DNA of 16,965 bases from NCBI GenBank assembly GCA_964448935.1, contig CAYVBE010000074.1:1-16965 (forward strand), in the 5' to 3' direction. This stretch comes from CAYVBE01 sp964448935. Lineage in GTDB: Bacteria > Planctomycetota > Brocadiia > SM23-32. Below are positions 1 through 5,603 of the stretch, piece after piece. Numbering within the stretch: position 1 is the stretch's first letter; each line of letters starts with the position of its first letter. Both the position numbers and the translations under genes were made by a program. The notes under the pieces are model-generated. The model was not told the DNA's origin. It did not search any database and was given only the letters and a program-made list of their open reading frames with translations.

Positions 1-88
1 ACTCGGGGGGGGGCACACTATGCTGGTAGCGTAGGCAACGACGGTAAACACTTACGATGCCAGTCGGGCAAGTAGAGCCGCCCCGGAC

Positions 89-116
89 AACGCCGGGCGC
101 TTTGCCGCCCGGCGTT
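89..116 (+). terminator. 11-bp perfect hairpin, possible terminator of an upstream gene
   Basis: Positions 89-99 and 106-116 are perfect reverse complements around a 6-nt loop (CTTTGC). The stem is very GC-rich and is followed by TTCTAT, a poor U-tract. It could end a transcript entering from the left of the window. It also lies just upstream of a TATAAT box at 118, so a protein-binding dyad is an alternative. Confidence 0.45.
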
Positions 117-117
117 C

Positions 118-123
118 TATAAT
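118..123 (+). promoter_or_regulatory. perfect -10 box (TATAAT)
   Basis: A consensus TATAAT stands directly after the hairpin at 89-116. No good -35 hexamer is found 16-18 bp upstream, where the hairpin arm lies. The expected start of transcription is near 130, which fits the left edge of the structured region described next. Confidence 0.4.
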
Positions 124-129
124 GCCTGC

Positions 130-362
130 GGTCAGAAAAGCCGGGTGAACATCTCAGGGAGTTAACCGACTAACATAATACGGCTGGTGGCCGGTGGTTC
201 CGGGGGCTATGCTTCCGGGGCCGGATGAGGTCTGTTCGGCCGTTATGTTGGGGGAAGCATTGTCCCTTTTCTGGTGCAGACACCGCTATGTGCGAGACTC
301 CACTATCCCTCACATTGCGTTGCAAGGGGTGATTATCATGGCGCATTAGTCGTGCCTTTTTT
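130..362 (+). ncRNA. candidate structured small RNA, about 230 nt
   Basis: This 230-nt stretch has no convincing ORF but strong folding signals. Positions 170-178 pair with 243-251 and 181-186 with 237-242, a 15-bp stem with a 2-nt bulge (179-180) and two G-U pairs, enclosing 187-236. A second small hairpin is GGTG-CAGA-CACC near 280. The stretch begins just after a TATAAT box and ends in a hairpin plus six T at 340-362. I did not find the signatures of tmRNA, RNase P RNA, SRP RNA or the cobalamin riboswitch. The size and long irregular hairpin recall 6S RNA, but I could not establish its closing stem. It could instead be a leader that controls the lipoprotein gene at 430. Confidence 0.35.
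340..362 (+). terminator. short hairpin plus six T
   Basis: GGCGC (340-344) pairs with GTGCC (352-356), including one G-U pair, around a 7-nt loop, and is followed at once by TTTTTT (357-362). The stem is short, so this is a modest rho-independent terminator. It would separate the candidate RNA from the lipoprotein gene, or act as an attenuator. Confidence 0.4.
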
Positions 363-429
363 GAGAACAGCAGAGCAGGTTGGATTAACACGCGATGTGT
401 TTTGAGATTTCCGAAAGAGGAGGCGAACA

Positions 430-657
430 ATGAGACACAGGTTCACAGTCACACTGATAGCAATTCTGGTTGTCGGAGCGCTTACGATGATCGGCTTTGC
501 CACCGGCTGCGAAGAACAACCGGGACCTGCGCCTGAGCAGTATGAACAGGGGGAGGCCCCAGAGCGCGAGCGCCCCGGCGGGTACGAGTTACCGCCCGCG
601 GAGCCTGAGGAAGAAGAGGAAGAAGGTGGCGAGGAGCCCTTGATACCGATGGAGTAA
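430..657 (+). CDS. small acidic lipoprotein, unknown function
   Basis: This 75-residue protein has a basic start (MRHR), a hydrophobic stretch at residues 5-23 and a lipobox-like A-T-G-C with the cysteine at position 27. It is therefore expected to be cleaved by signal peptidase II, lipid-anchored and periplasm-facing. The mature part is only ~49 residues, dominated by Glu, Pro and Gly, with six consecutive Glu near the end; it looks disordered and strongly acidic. A strong GAGGAGG at 417-423 sits just upstream of the ATG and supports this start. I recognise no family. The gene lies 85 nt before the Skp-like gene, which is also exported. Confidence 0.72.
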   Translation: MRHRFTVTLIAILVVGALTMIGFATGCEEQPGPAPEQYEQGEAPERERPGGYELPPAEPEEEEEEGGEEPLIPME

Positions 658-742
658 TGATCGGTAACAAGGCAGGGCTCATCCACGACGACTTTTGATT
701 TGCTGTTTCACGGTACAGTTCCAATTTCTGACAGGAATCGAG

Positions 743-1282
743 ATGAAAATGCACAGCATTACCGTTCGCAAGGCAGGAGTTTTCGTAGCAGTAGCAGCAG
801 TCATAGCTGCCCTGTTGACAATTACATGGACCGGCGGCGTCAGCGCTCAGGATTTGCTGCCCGAGGAAGCGGCGGAATCGGAAGGCGCTGTCGTTTTGCC
901 GGTGGGGTCTTACGAACCGCAGAAGGCTTTTGAACAGTATCCAGGACGCCACGAGCTTCTGGAAGAGTACCAATCTGCTCAGGAAGACATGACTAAAGCG
1001 CAGGAGCAGGGAGACCAGCAGAAGCTTCAGCAGATACAGATAAAGCTTCAGCAGAAGCAGCAGCAGGTCATTGACCAGTTCGAGCGCGATGTTGAAGCGA
1101 CCCTGCCCGATGTTGCCAAAGCGGCGGAGGTGCAGGTGATAGCGGTAGAAATTGCCTATACGGCGGAAGGGGTTAAGACCAAAGATGTTACCCCTCAGAT
1201 TGTGAGCGCCCTAGGTGAAAGAAAGGCTGAGGACGCGCCCGAGCCCCGCGAGCGTGCGGTGCCCGGTCTTCCCGCCGAGTAG
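743..1282 (+). CDS. Skp/OmpH-like periplasmic protein
   Basis: This 179-residue protein has a clear Sec signal peptide (residues 1-35, hydrophobic 12-30, likely cut after GVSA). The mature part follows the Skp/OmpH plan: a KAFEQYPG segment (61-68) resembling the family's first strand and turn, a Gln-rich coiled coil (about 70-118), then a C-terminal half with VIAVEIAY (132-139) and DVTPQIVSAL (148-157), which resembles the conserved D-[IV]-T...L end of Skp. Skp proteins are periplasmic holdases for outer membrane proteins. The coiled coil is shorter than in E. coli Skp, and a Glu/Pro-rich tail is added. I chose the ATG at 743 because it gives an intact signal peptide and has AGGA at 733-736; a TTG at 695 would bury the signal. 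The match is by motif only, so the family call is moderate. Confidence 0.62.
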   Translation: MKMHSITVRKAGVFVAVAAVIAALLTITWTGGVSAQDLLPEEAAESEGAVVLPVGSYEPQKAFEQYPGRHELLEEYQSAQEDMTKAQEQGDQQKLQQIQIKLQQKQQQVIDQFERDVEATLPDVAKAAEVQVIAVEIAYTAEGVKTKDVTPQIVSALGERKAEDAPEPRERAVPGLPAE

Positions 1283-1557
1283 GGTCTGCTTGGTCCGCAA
1301 CCTGCTCAGCCCGGTATGCCGGCTTCGTCGCCGATCCCAGATGCGGCGGGGTCGGCTTCGCCGGGAACTGGCCTGCGTCAGGGGGATTGGAGATGTGATA
1401 CGCCTCTCTGTGTGATGGGTGCCCCTTCGACCGGGCGTACTTGCAGTTACGTTGTCGTTGAAACACACTCCCGCCGTCGGGCCGGACCCGTTTCTAATGT
1501 TCAGGAGGTAGAGACATCCGTAACTTCCAAAGCCAAAAAAAGGTACACGTTGCCTTT

Positions 1558-2406
1558 TTGGCGCTTTGCGTTTGCCTGGGCCTTATGGGGCTAAGGCGGA
1601 CTGGTTTACGCGAGGCCCCGGCATCGAAATCGAACCAGGTGCCTGAGCCGTACGTAGAGCAGGACACGACTGTCGTGCTGGGCGAGCCCTTGTACGCATT
1701 GTTCAATCACAATTCCGAAACATGGGACCCGGAGAGATGCACATTCGAAGCGACGCGTCGTCTGGCCGGAACTGTTTCGGAACACAATATTCCGGTTATC
1801 TCCATCGTTGAGGATTTCATAGATGATCACCCCGTGGATAACCATTTTCTGAACGAGGAACACATTGACTACCCCGTCAGAAGCTCCAACGGAAGACATC
1901 GGCTTCTGTTTCCCCGCCTGAAAGGGGTAGTCTTGTCCGGCGGATACCTGGAGTACTGCTTCAGGCGAGCGATCGAGGACATTTACCGCGGGGCGTCCTT
2001 TTACAGGGTTGATGGCGGGCGGGAGCCGGTGCGTCTCTACCTGGTTGCCGATGCGATTTACGTTTGTGGCGCGGATATCACCGTTGAGTTGGACAAGGAA
2101 AGGTCCACGGAACCCAGCGAAAAGCCTGCCTTTACGCTTCGCAGAGCAATGGCTTTGATGAGCGATGATGCGTTGGCCGCCTACCTGGAGGAAAAATTCC
2201 TGAACATTAAGGGCAAGGACAGCGATGAGCCCGATCGTGGAAAGTCTTTCAATCCGGAAGAAGTTCACATCAGGATTTTCCGAGGAGATTATAATATCCA
2301 TACGGTTGGCGACGGACGACTCGTCATTGACGTGATGCTGGTCGACACCACTCTGCTCGACAAACGGCTGTCGTCAATTGTGGCCTGGGCCTCGGGGGAA
2401 TCCTGA
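1558..2406 (+). CDS. exported protein of unknown function; start probably further upstream
   Basis: The reading frame from the first standard start codon (TTG 1558) encodes 282 residues. It has a hydrophobic N-terminus but no basic residues before it. Reading the frame upstream to an in-frame stop at 1495 adds 14 codons that supply a Q-S-Q-K-K n-region and lengthen the hydrophobic core, making a normal signal peptide. The only codon spaced correctly from a perfect AGGAGG (1503-1508) is ATC at 1516, so the true product may be 296 residues. The body is mixed alpha/beta. Segment 124-141 (VVLSGGYLEYCFRRAIED) recalls the nucleophile region of isochorismatase-like cysteine hydrolases, with C134 in place, but I cannot find the family's Asp and Lys, so I do not assign it. 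It ends 21 bp before the convergent remnant at 2428. Confidence 0.68.
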   Translation: MALCVCLGLMGLRRTGLREAPASKSNQVPEPYVEQDTTVVLGEPLYALFNHNSETWDPERCTFEATRRLAGTVSEHNIPVISIVEDFIDDHPVDNHFLNEEHIDYPVRSSNGRHRLLFPRLKGVVLSGGYLEYCFRRAIEDIYRGASFYRVDGGREPVRLYLVADAIYVCGADITVELDKERSTEPSEKPAFTLRRAMALMSDDALAAYLEEKFLNIKGKDSDEPDRGKSFNPEEVHIRIFRGDYNIHTVGDGRLVIDVMLVDTTLLDKRLSSIVAWASGES

Positions 2407-2427
2407 CTGCTCCGATGCGGTAAGTTC

Positions 2428-2592
2428 TCAGGCACCCTCGTTCAGGTTAAATTTCCGGCCTTCGTCCAGCATGACCAGGTAATTGTCCACGGGCACGTAG
2501 TTGGCGACGCTCCCTCCCGGATGAACCGGCACTGCTGCGGTTCCTCGTAGGGTGCTGTTGAAGATCGGTTCCGGCACTTCGAACCCGGCCAT
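2428..2592 (-). pseudogene. remnant of the 3' end of a UroD-fold methyltransferase-like gene
   Basis: The minus strand has a 54-codon ORF whose last part reads SVANYVPVDNYLVMLDEGRK, nearly identical to the C-terminus of the full gene at 3515-4606 (SVANYVPVDNYLAMLDEGRR). The DNA matches at 52 of 55 positions (2457-2511 versus 3532-3586). Further upstream the likeness continues weakly (GGCACTGCT at 2528-2536 matches 3622-3630) with a net loss of 19 nt, which removes the segment holding the third zinc-ligand cysteine and shifts the frame. The rest of the gene is absent. The ATG at 2592 lies 3 nt after the HEPN stop codon, so a short chimeric peptide might be translated, but I read this as a broken paralogue. 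Confidence 0.72.
2457..2511. repeat. 55-bp direct repeat, copy A
   Basis: This segment matches 3532-3586 with three mismatches, in the same orientation, 1,075 bp apart. It is coding sequence from the 3' end of the UroD-fold gene. The MNT-HEPN pair lies between the two copies. Confidence 0.9.
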
Positions 2593-2595
2593 CTC

Positions 2596-2997
2596 CTATT
2601 CCCCTCCGCCAGGCCGGGGGAACTCCTCGGAATGCTCCGCCGAGACTGCCGACAGTATGTGCCTGGCCGCCTCGACAGCGCGACGGGCATCTTCAGTCGA
2701 GACATGTTCACCTACCCCATAGTCGCCCGTCTGCCGAAGTTCGAACAGCCGCGAGTAGTTGGCTCCCCTGGAAACAGGCCACTTGCCGGGACGCACAAGA
2801 TCCCGATGCACGGCCGCTTCCACCGCCGAGTGCCGCCTGAAAGATCGGCCTTCCAGAGCGAACAAAGCGGAGGCGGCGAAGAAGGCGGCGTAATAAGCTC
2901 GCGAGGCCGCCGCGTCCGCGCTCACCGGCAACACGGCCTCGGCTGCCCGCAGCGACTCGCACGCCCGTTGCCACAGGTCCTGCGACTCCTCGCTCAA
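2596..2997 (-). CDS. HEPN-domain protein (UPF0332/COG1895 type), toxin of a MNT-HEPN pair
   Basis: This 133-residue, all-helical protein has the hallmarks of the HEPN family near PF05168: SRAYYAAFFAASALFALEG (32-50) and LFELRQTGDYG late in the chain. HEPN proteins of such pairs are usually RNases held in check by a minimal nucleotidyltransferase. An R-x4-H (R51-SFRR-H56) is present, but it is not at the usual C-terminal site of HepT, so I do not claim it is catalytic. The start is TTG at 2997; it overlaps the stop of the upstream nucleotidyltransferase gene as TTGA, typical of translational coupling, with AGGAAGGAA just before it. The stop lies 3 nt before the remnant ORF. An alternative role is substrate binding for the nucleotidyltransferase rather than toxicity. 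Confidence 0.88.
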   Translation of the reverse strand: MSEESQDLWQRACESLRAAEAVLPVSADAAASRAYYAAFFAASALFALEGRSFRRHSAVEAAVHRDLVRPGKWPVSRGANYSRLFELRQTGDYGVGEHVSTEDARRAVEAARHILSAVSAEHSEEFPRPGGGE

Positions 2998-3308
2998 AGC
3001 ACTATTCCTTCCTTCTTGACGTTGCGATAAAGGGCGAACTCGCCTTTTTCATAGGCCTCCACGTCCACGGGCTCCGGGTGGACTGGCCGGCCCAGTTGGA
3101 GCGTCAGATCGTAGGTCGCCTCTATGCCGCGCCCAATATCATCCCACAGGTCTATCGGCCCTTCGAGCAGGACCATCACGTCAATGTCGCTGTCTTCCCG
3201 CGCCTCCCCCCGTGCCTCCGAGCCATGGATGATAACTCCCTTCAGGCGCTCTCCAAATGCATTCTCCAGGCGGCGCTTCAGCTCTCTTCGGAGTTCCTCA
3301 CGCTCCAT
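2994..3308 (-). CDS. minimal nucleotidyltransferase (MNT), antitoxin of a MNT-HEPN pair
   Basis: This 104-residue protein carries the polymerase-beta-type motif HGSEARGEAREDSDIDV (28-44): G29-S30, then D41 and D43 as metal ligands, with a third acidic residue likely at D82. In the studied MntA-HepT system such enzymes transfer AMP onto the HEPN partner and block its RNase. I chose the ATG at 3308 because GGAGGGAAGG stands just upstream and the domain begins soon after; a longer frame to 3422 adds 38 residues unlike the family. It overlaps the HEPN start by 4 nt (TTGA). A candidate promoter is at 3367-3395. The cassette follows the UroD-fold gene on the same strand. Confidence 0.9.
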   Translation of the reverse strand: MEREELRRELKRRLENAFGERLKGVIIHGSEARGEAREDSDIDVMVLLEGPIDLWDDIGRGIEATYDLTLQLGRPVHPEPVDVEAYEKGEFALYRNVKKEGIVL

Positions 3309-3366
3309 CCTTCCCTCCTTCGGTGCGGGCCATGAGCTCCGCCTCGCGCAACCGTTTTCGACAATG

Positions 3367-3395
3367 ATGCTAATGTCCAGACTCCAGCTTTTCAA
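3367..3395 (-). promoter_or_regulatory. candidate promoter for the MNT-HEPN pair
   Basis: On the minus strand TTGAAA (3395-3390) and TAGCAT (3372-3367) are separated by exactly 17 bp. The predicted start near 3360 leaves a leader of about 50 nt before the ATG at 3308. The -10 box matches consensus at four of six positions. Confidence 0.4.
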
Positions 3396-3462
3396 GCGTG
3401 CAGCGTCGGCAAGAGATTCCACGATAGATGCAGCACGACGGCACGGCTTAAGTCTCAGGTCC

Positions 3463-3528
3463 GGTTATCGATAACGGATAACCAACAATCGGCAACCGGT
3501 TCCCGGCGCCGGGTTCACGCGGTGAACC
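3463..3528. repeat. cluster of dyads downstream of the UroD-fold gene
   Basis: Three dyads occur within 66 bp. GTTATCGATAAC (3464-3475) is a perfect 12-bp palindrome, and GGTTATC (3463-3469) is also complementary to GATAACC (3477-3483). CCCGGCGCCGGG (3502-3513) is a second perfect palindrome. GGTTCAC (3512-3518) pairs with GTGAACC (3522-3528) over a 3-nt loop and covers the stop codon of the UroD-fold gene. There is no U-tract. The cluster could be a terminator region, an operator, or the scar of an inserted element. Confidence 0.6.
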
Positions 3529-4606
3529 GGCGGCCTTCGTCCAGCATGGCCAGGTAGTTGTCCACGGGCACGTAGTTGGCAACGCTGTTGCCGGAGCCCA
3601 GGCAGTAGCCGCCGCCGGGGTGGCACTGCTCGAGCGTATCGCGGACGCGCGCGCGGATCTGCTCCTCGTCGGCGCGGCAGAGGAAGTCCACGTCTATGCC
3701 GCCCAGGATGGCGATGCGGTCGCCGTAGCGCTCGTAGGCCTCAGTGACCGGCTCGATGGTGTCCTCGAAGGAGTGGCGGGCGTCTATCTCGACGTCCTCG
3801 ATCAGGTCTTCCATGATGGCGGTCAGGTTGCCGCAGGAGTGCAGCAGGTAGGGCCGGCCCGCCTCGTGGCTGATGCGGGCCATCTCCTTGTGGCCGGGCA
3901 GGACGAACTCCCGCAGGTCGTCCGGGCTGATGAGCGTGGCGGTCTTGAACCCCATGTCGTCGCTGCCCCAGACGATCTCGACGCGGTCGAACTCCAGCAT
4001 GCGCTTCACGGCGACGCGGTAGATATCCATGAGCCTGTCGCTGATGGCCTTGACCAGGTCGCGCTGGTCGTAGAGGGCGTAGCAGAGGGTCTCGTAGCCC
4101 ATGAGCCAGGAGAGGTGCTCGGCGAAGTGCGCGAATCCGCCGCTGCCGATGATGCACATGTCCTCCGGCAGGTTCTCCCGGTACCATTCCAGGGCGTGAG
4201 TGGTGGCCGCCTCCGGGTCGGGCCAGGGGTATGCCTCGAACTCCTCCCAGTTGGTGATTGGCCCCTCGTGTTCCTCCATGTAGGCCCGGCCCTCGTCGCG
4301 GGCCAGCTCGGCGGTGTCGCCGGTGGTGGTCCGTTTCAGCGGCATGGGAAGCTCGTCCAGCCCCTGGCGCACGTAGTCGTAGCCCAGGAAGCGCTGCACG
4401 GCCACCCGGCGCTGCATCATGAAGTCGGGTGCCTCGCGGTCGAGGCCCTCCAGCACGCCGTATCTCTCGCAGATGGCCTCCTCGATCTCCCAGTCCACGA
4501 ACAGTTCGATGTGGTGGACCCTGTCTGGCGCGCCCTCGCGCATAATGCAGTCGTAGAGGCCACGCCAGTCGGGGGTGATTTCGACGGAGAACGCACTGTC
4601 TTTCAT
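3515..4606 (-). CDS. uroporphyrinogen decarboxylase-fold protein, MtaA/CmuA-like methyltransferase candidate
   Basis: This 363-residue protein is a full-length member of the UroD superfamily (PF01208). It carries HSCGN at 256-260 and a third cysteine in GGGYCLGSGNS (C335), giving the H-x-C...C set used by MtaA-type methylcobamide methyltransferases to bind zinc and activate a thiol. Haem-pathway HemE lacks these ligands, so a role in corrinoid-linked methyl transfer is more likely than haem synthesis. The substrate is unknown, and no corrinoid protein is encoded in this window. The start at 4606 (MKDSAF) fits the family length; a longer open frame runs upstream into the RraA gene but is not family-like. 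The gap to the RraA gene is 47 bp on the same strand, suggesting one operon. A broken copy of its 3' end lies at 2428. Confidence 0.88.
   Translation of the reverse strand: MKDSAFSVEITPDWRGLYDCIMREGAPDRVHHIELFVDWEIEEAICERYGVLEGLDREAPDFMMQRRVAVQRFLGYDYVRQGLDELPMPLKRTTTGDTAELARDEGRAYMEEHEGPITNWEEFEAYPWPDPEAATTHALEWYRENLPEDMCIIGSGGFAHFAEHLSWLMGYETLCYALYDQRDLVKAISDRLMDIYRVAVKRMLEFDRVEIVWGSDDMGFKTATLISPDDLREFVLPGHKEMARISHEAGRPYLLHSCGNLTAIMEDLIEDVEIDARHSFEDTIEPVTEAYERYGDRIAILGGIDVDFLCRADEEQIRARVRDTLEQCHPGGGYCLGSGNSVANYVPVDNYLAMLDEGRRFTA
3532..3586. repeat. 55-bp direct repeat, copy B
   Basis: This is the partner of the copy at 2457-2511, lying within the last codons of the intact UroD-fold gene. 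Copy B is taken as the original because it is part of a full-length gene. Confidence 0.9.
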
Positions 4607-4653
4607 GGTCTGCTCTCGATCTTTTTGGGGTCTGGAATGCGGCCGCAACGCGC

Positions 4654-5388
4654 CTATTCCTGCTCCGCCGCGTCGCCGAGGGTGAAGTCGGGCGGCAGGC
4701 CGAGCCTCTGGTAGAGCCGCGCGCGGATGCGCTGGTCGTTGGTCTGAATCTCTCTGGCGATGCCGAGGGCGTCCTCGACGAGGTCCGCCGGGATGACCAT
4801 CACGCCGTCGCCGTCGGCCACCACCAGGTCTCCGGGGTGGACGTACACCCCGCCGCACTCGACGGGCTCGCCGTAGCTGTCCACCTCGACGCGCCCGGGG
4901 ATGATGCCGCGCGAGAAGCCCCGGCAGTAGACGGGCACCTTCTGCTTGATCAGTTCGTCCGTGTCGCGCACGCCGTTGTTGGTGACGATTCCTCGCGCTC
5001 CCCGGGCCAGCCACCCCATGGCGTTGCAGGAGCCCACGTAGCCGGTGTCGCGGGTCTCGGCGCCGTCAATGACGATGACGTCGCCCTCGCCGAGGTCCTC
5101 GGTCCAGTTGGGCTCCGCGCCGTACCACTCCTTCTCCTGGCGCTGGAAATCCTCCGGGCCGTCGGCGACGATCGTCTCGGTGGAGGGCACGTAGCGCACC
5201 GTGTGGGCGAAGCCCACAATGCAGTGCTCGAAGGCCTCGATATCGCGCCAGAGCGGCCGCACCTCGGGCTTCATCAGCCCGCGGTCGAAGAATCCCAGCG
5301 TATCCATGGCGTCGTGCCAGTCGGTGACGCGGATGCCCGCGCATTGCTGCAGAAGCTCCGTTTTCTCGTTTTGATCCATGGTGCTCAT
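4654..5388 (-). CDS. RraA/HMG-aldolase family protein
   Basis: This 244-residue protein belongs to the RraA-like family (PF03737), which includes 4-hydroxy-4-methyl-2-oxoglutarate aldolase, oxaloacetate decarboxylases and the RNase E regulator RraA. The family core is visible: GDVIVIDGA (102-110), GSCNAMGWLARGARGIVTNN (119-138), then GVRD with R141 and D142 (substrate Arg and metal-site Asp), and HPGDLVVADGDGVMVIP (184-200). It is longer than E. coli RraA (~160 residues), with extra N-terminal sequence, which suits a metabolic aldolase or decarboxylase more than an RNase regulator. The ATG at 5388 lies ~24 nt from the predicted start of transcription; a second ATG at 5379 is possible, and neither has a strong ribosome site. 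It is the first gene of the pair with the UroD-fold gene. Confidence 0.87.
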   Translation of the reverse strand: MSTMDQNEKTELLQQCAGIRVTDWHDAMDTLGFFDRGLMKPEVRPLWRDIEAFEHCIVGFAHTVRYVPSTETIVADGPEDFQRQEKEWYGAEPNWTEDLGEGDVIVIDGAETRDTGYVGSCNAMGWLARGARGIVTNNGVRDTDELIKQKVPVYCRGFSRGIIPGRVEVDSYGEPVECGGVYVHPGDLVVADGDGVMVIPADLVEDALGIAREIQTNDQRIRARLYQRLGLPPDFTLGDAAEQE

Positions 5389-5418
5389 CGTGGTCGCCCG
5401 ATTGATGGAAACGCGGGT

Positions 5419-5447
5419 ATTGTAGCCGCGCGCAGCGGAATGGTCAA
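5419..5447 (-). promoter_or_regulatory. strong sigma70-type promoter of the RraA gene
   Basis: On the minus strand TTGACC (5447-5442) and TACAAT (5424-5419) are separated by 17 bp, five of six matches to consensus in each box. The expected start is near 5412, giving a leader of about 24 nt before the ATG at 5388. Confidence 0.75.
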
Positions 5448-5511
5448 AGCGCCCGGCCCCGCCCGCCGCGGCCGCAAGCGACGGGAAATGGAAGGCGGGC
5501 CGCTTAGCCCG

Positions 5512-5517
5512 TATAAT
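5512..5517 (+). promoter_or_regulatory. -10 box of a possible promoter for the baeRF gene
   Basis: A perfect TATAAT stands 86 nt before the ATG at 5604. The -35 position 17 bp upstream (TGGAAG) is poor. It lies in the divergent intergenic region shared with the RraA promoter, where a promoter for the + strand gene is expected. Confidence 0.45.
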
Positions 5518-5603
5518 GGGGCTAGTGAGAATGAGATTAGAATGAACCAGGGCGTGGCCGCATCGGCGCGTCCGCATACTATGGTCAGAAGGGGGCCTGC
5601 TGG

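Noticed and set aside
170..430. 86-codon open frame on the minus strand over the candidate RNA region
   Set aside because: No family resemblance; it ignores the strong RNA-like dyads and faces against the nearby + strand genes.
1283..1515. Short frames between the Skp-like gene and the exported protein
   Set aside because: Arg/Pro/Ser-rich translations in several frames on both strands without motifs, as expected by chance in GC-rich DNA; I see no gene here.
3620..4714. 364-codon open frame on the + strand
   Set aside because: It is antisense to the UroD-fold gene; the Val/Leu/Gly/Asp-rich translation has no recognisable domain, while the minus strand has conserved motifs.
4607..5014. N-terminal extension of the UroD-fold gene on the minus strand
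   Set aside because: The extra 136 residues are an Arg-rich out-of-frame reading of the RraA gene and do not resemble the family; MKDSAF at 4606 gives the usual length.
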